Source of the DNA: Bacteroidota bacterium
Lineage (GTDB): Bacteria > Bacteroidota > Bacteroidia > Cytophagales > Hymenobacteraceae
Length of the DNA stretch: 7,141 nt
NCBI GenBank assembly: GCA_023424725.1
Contig: JAFADQ010000240.1
Span: 1-7,141 of the forward strand
Direction: 5' to 3'
The position numbers and the translations under genes are program-made. Below, one piece after another: positions 4,956 through 7,141 of the stretch. The stretch's first letter is position 1. Every line of letters begins with the position of its first letter. Below the pieces are notes generated by a model. It was not told where the DNA came from, did no database searches, and saw only the letters and a program-made list of their open reading frames with translations.

Positions 4956-6569
4956 ATGCGTGCGCTGTTTGTATGCTGCCTGCTGGCCCTGTTTTTAGGG
5001 GTGCCAGAGCACAACAAACTAATTGCGCAGGCAATAGAATATACTGTAGATAAAGAATTTCACCGGCAACGGAGAGAGGCGCTGCGCAACATGCTGCCAC
5101 CTCGCTCCGTTGCTGTTTTTTTTGCCAATCCGGTGCGCAACCGCGCCAACGATGTAGATTACCACTACCATCCCGATCCGGATCTGTTTTACCTCACAGG
5201 CTTTCACGAGCCAAATGCTGTGTTGCTGCTTTTCTCCGAAGCACGCGAAATAAACGGTAAAAAATTAACCGAACAACTTTTCGTTCAGCCACGCAACCCG
5301 CAGCTAGAACTCTGGAATGGCCGAATAACCGGACCTGCAGAGGCCAAAAAACAGCTCGGTATAGCCGAAGTACAGCCCACTACAGCCTTTGCAGCTGCCG
5401 CTAATTTTGCTCAGTTCGATCAGGTGTTATTTTTGCCGTTTCAGGAAGATGTACGCGACAACAAGAATGATGAGGCCGACCTTTACAGTCTGATGCAGCT
5501 TTTCAAAGAGAGAGTACAATACCCTGCTGATTTTGATGCAGAAAAAATCCGGCTTTCTCACCTTATTCATCAATCTGATAATTTAAACCAAAAACAGATA
5601 CAGCAGCAGCTTGAGAAAGCATTTTTCGAGTATCCGCACCTGCAGGAAGACGCCCACCTGCAGCAATATTATAAGGCAACATCTGCAAAGGCCCGCAATG
5701 CAGCCAAAGCCCAAGTCCCGCAAAGCCGGCTTAATGCCCACACCCTGCAGGAAGCACTAAATGTGCTGCGGGAGACCAAAACTCCCGAAGAAATCGTTAA
5801 ACTGCGCCGCGCCATAGAAATATCTGCCATTGGCCAGGTAGAGGTAATGAAGGCGATGCGCCCCGGCATGTCGGAAACCGAAACGCAGGGCATACACGAG
5901 TTTGTGTACCGCAAATATGGCCTTCGCTTTCAGGGCTACCCCAGCATTGTGGGCGCGGGCAACAACGGCTGCGTGCTGCATTACACAGAAAACAACAAGC
6001 TCAGGCTACTCGACGGCGAACTGATCTTGATGGACTGCGGCGCCGAATACGATGGCTACACTGCCGACGTAACCCGCACTATTCCTGTAAATGGCAAATT
6101 TACACAAGAGCAAAAGCAAATTTACGAGCTGGTGCTGGCCGCGCAGGAAGCAGGGTTTGCCAAATGCAAAACAGGAAACGACTTTGGAGATCCGGGGCTG
6201 GCGGCACAAAAAACAATAGCTGCAGGCCTCAAAAAACTGGGCATTATAAGCAAAGAAGAAGAGGCGCGCCGCTATTTCCCGCACGGCACCTCACATTACC
6301 TTGGCCTCGATGTGCACGACCGCGGCACCTACGGCAAGTTTAAACCCAATACCGTTATTACGGTAGAGCCAGGTATTTACATTCCGGATGGCAGCCCTTG
6401 CGACAAAAAGTGGTGGGGCATTGGCGTGCGCATAGAAGACGATATCCTGATTACGGAAACCGGCTACGAAAACCTGTCTAAAACTGCTCCCCGCACCGTA
6501 GCCGATATAGAAGCCACAATGGCCCAACCCAGCTCACTGGATAATTTTATACTGCCGGAAGTAAAATAA
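4956..6569 (+). CDS. pepP: Exported Xaa-Pro aminopeptidase, M24B family (PepP-like)
   Basis: This metallopeptidase removes an N-terminal residue that precedes proline. The 537-residue product starts with a likely Sec signal peptide (Arg2, hydrophobic core about 4-16, AXA-type site after Ala26), so it probably acts in the periplasm. The N-terminal AMP_N domain (about 32-170) includes FHRQRREAL and DLFYLTGFHEPNAVLLL. A longer, glutamine- and lysine-rich linker precedes the catalytic pita-bread domain (about 280-520). All five dinuclear metal ligands can be placed by comparison with E. coli PepP: Asp360, Asp371, His447, Glu471 and Glu494. The catalytic histidines of PHGTSH (443) and DVHD (454) are also present. 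It is about 100 residues longer than E. coli PepP, mostly from the signal peptide and middle region. The gene starts 7 nt after rpmB with no intervening promoter or terminator, so the two are probably co-transcribed. The family is certain; export and the gene symbol are somewhat less so. Confidence 0.93.
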   Translation: MRALFVCCLLALFLGVPEHNKLIAQAIEYTVDKEFHRQRREALRNMLPPRSVAVFFANPVRNRANDVDYHYHPDPDLFYLTGFHEPNAVLLLFSEAREINGKKLTEQLFVQPRNPQLELWNGRITGPAEAKKQLGIAEVQPTTAFAAAANFAQFDQVLFLPFQEDVRDNKNDEADLYSLMQLFKERVQYPADFDAEKIRLSHLIHQSDNLNQKQIQQQLEKAFFEYPHLQEDAHLQQYYKATSAKARNAAKAQVPQSRLNAHTLQEALNVLRETKTPEEIVKLRRAIEISAIGQVEVMKAMRPGMSETETQGIHEFVYRKYGLRFQGYPSIVGAGNNGCVLHYTENNKLRLLDGELILMDCGAEYDGYTADVTRTIPVNGKFTQEQKQIYELVLAAQEAGFAKCKTGNDFGDPGLAAQKTIAAGLKKLGIISKEEEARRYFPHGTSHYLGLDVHDRGTYGKFKPNTVITVEPGIYIPDGSPCDKKWWGIGVRIEDDILITETGYENLSKTAPRTVADIEATMAQPSSLDNFILPEVK

Positions 6570-7047
6570 TTGCCTCCGGTAGCGTTGCTCGGCAAAGTAG
6601 CAAATACGGCCTGCGATGGCCAAAAAACCCCTTGTTTCAGCCAGATAATTAATAAATATCCGGTGCCACAAAACTTTCTTTGCACGCACGCCATACATAA
6701 GTTTTCTATTTCTCTAACTATCTAAACTGCTGCATTGCAGGTAAGTTAAACCAGCTTCGTACGCCACTCTGCAGAGAAGCGCTACAGCGGCAACTTCGCT
6801 TTACCGGTTAAGGTGGTTAAGCATAGCAATCGTAAATATTACGGGTTTCATATAAAGATTTTTATTTGGAATTTTAAAAAATTTTCAGCTAATCGTTTGT
6901 ATTTTTCGTATAACCACTTACGGAAGCAGCCTGATACACAGAAGAGAGAACCGCGAGAGCGCTGCATTATTTCTAAGAATACTATATCGGAATAATGAAA
7001 TCCATGTTTGGCAGCCCGGATTTACTTACCCTCAAAATACTACTAAT
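6570..7047 (+). other. Intergenic region without a recognisable gene, probable long leader
   Basis: No convincing gene is seen on either strand over about 480 bases. No T-tailed terminator follows the peptidase gene; only a weak inverted repeat overlaps its end (CTGCCGGA against TCCGGTAG, around 6551-6588). Small symmetric elements cluster at 6728-6801: CTGC-ATT-GCAG, the palindrome CTCTGCAGAG (6767-6776), CGTACG (6758-6763) and AAGCG/CGCTT (6778-6801). From about 6830 to 6910 the DNA is AT-rich, as expected near a promoter, with TTTG at 6865-6868 and TAATCGTTTG at 6890-6899, which only loosely resembles the Bacteroidota pattern. A 60-codon frame (6813-6995) has a random-looking translation and is probably not a gene. 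The stretch may carry regulation of the downstream lipoprotein gene. Confidence 0.5.
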
Positions 7048-7051
7048 ATGA
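6995..7051 (+). other. Possible 18-residue leader ORF overlapping the lipoprotein start
   Basis: ATG at 6995 opens an 18-codon frame (MKSMFGSPDLLTLKILLI) that ends in TGA at 7049-7051. Its stop overlaps the lipoprotein start as ATGA, an arrangement typical of translational coupling. Its first nine bases, ATGAAATCC, are identical to those of the lipoprotein gene 53 bases later. It may be a regulatory leader peptide, a remnant of a duplicated gene start, or chance. No family can be recognised, and there is no clear ribosome binding site. Confidence 0.2.
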
Positions 7052-7141
7052 AATCCTTATTCAATACATATACCACAGCATTACTTTTACTTTTTGCCAC
7101 TGCATTTACTTCGTGCAACACAGAAATGGTAGAGCCAATGC
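7048..7141 (+). CDS. Lipoprotein of unknown function, N-terminal fragment
   Basis: Thirty-one codons are visible before the window ends. The start reads MKSLFNTYTTALLLLFATAFTSCNTEMVEPM. A lysine near the N-terminus, a hydrophobic core at 11-20 and a lipobox FTSC with the lipidated cysteine at residue 23 make a signal peptidase II lipoprotein very likely. Position +2 is Asn, not Asp, and the following NTEMVEP is not strongly acidic; surface or periplasmic location cannot be decided from this. The mature domain lies outside the window, so no function can be given. The start codon overlaps the stop of a short upstream frame (ATGA). No Shine-Dalgarno sequence is visible. Confidence 0.75.
   Translation, partial: MKSLFNTYTTALLLLFATAFTSCNTEMVEPM

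Noticed and set aside
6675..6682. TTTCTTTG as a -7 box for the terminal lipoprotein
   Set aside because: The second base departs from TAnnTTTG and no TTTG is found at the -33 position.
6813..6995. 60-codon + strand reading frame
   Set aside because: The translation looks random (aromatic and basic stretch from AT-rich DNA) and there is no family, signal peptide or start signal.

Overview
The window looks like a chromosomal segment of a Bacteroidota bacterium, probably of the Cytophagales/Hymenobacteraceae type; this assignment is inferred from gene content and promoters, not from a database search. The main evidence is two near-perfect Bacteroidota-type promoters (TTTG, 19-20 bp spacer, TAnnTTTG) in front of a tRNA-Leu gene and rpmB. 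Further support comes from weak or absent Shine-Dalgarno sequences, a divergent Bacteroidota-like trigger factor, and a lipoprotein signal peptide at the right edge. All recognisable genes lie on the + strand.

Layout from left to right: (1) the 3' three-quarters of a long-chain acyl-CoA synthetase gene (1-1379), closed by a hairpin terminator. (2) An intergenic stretch of nearly 800 bp without a credible gene. It holds two apparent repeat-type elements: a MITE/REP-like palindromic element (about 1528-1700) and a purine-rich, highly structured element (about 1774-2016). (3) A tRNA-Leu(UAG) gene with its own promoter and terminator. (4) tig (trigger factor) and clpP (Clp protease subunit), each followed by a strong hairpin terminator. 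(5) A promoter, rpmB (ribosomal protein L28) and, 7 nt later, a gene for an exported M24-family Xaa-Pro aminopeptidase. (6) A stretch of about 480 bp without a recognisable gene, leading into the first 31 codons of a lipoprotein gene cut off by the window end.

Functionally the core is housekeeping: co-translational folding (trigger factor), cytosolic proteolysis (ClpP), translation (L28, tRNA-Leu), peptide trimming in the envelope (PepP-like) and fatty-acid activation. tig and clpP are classical neighbours, but the usual third partner clpX does not follow.

I found no convincing new multi-gene system such as a defence locus, CRISPR array or biosynthetic cluster. The points most worth a second look are the two non-coding elements at 1500-2020, the substitution of the expected A10 lysine in the acyl-CoA synthetase, the poorly conserved central domain of trigger factor, and a short ORF with an ATGA overlap just before the terminal lipoprotein gene.
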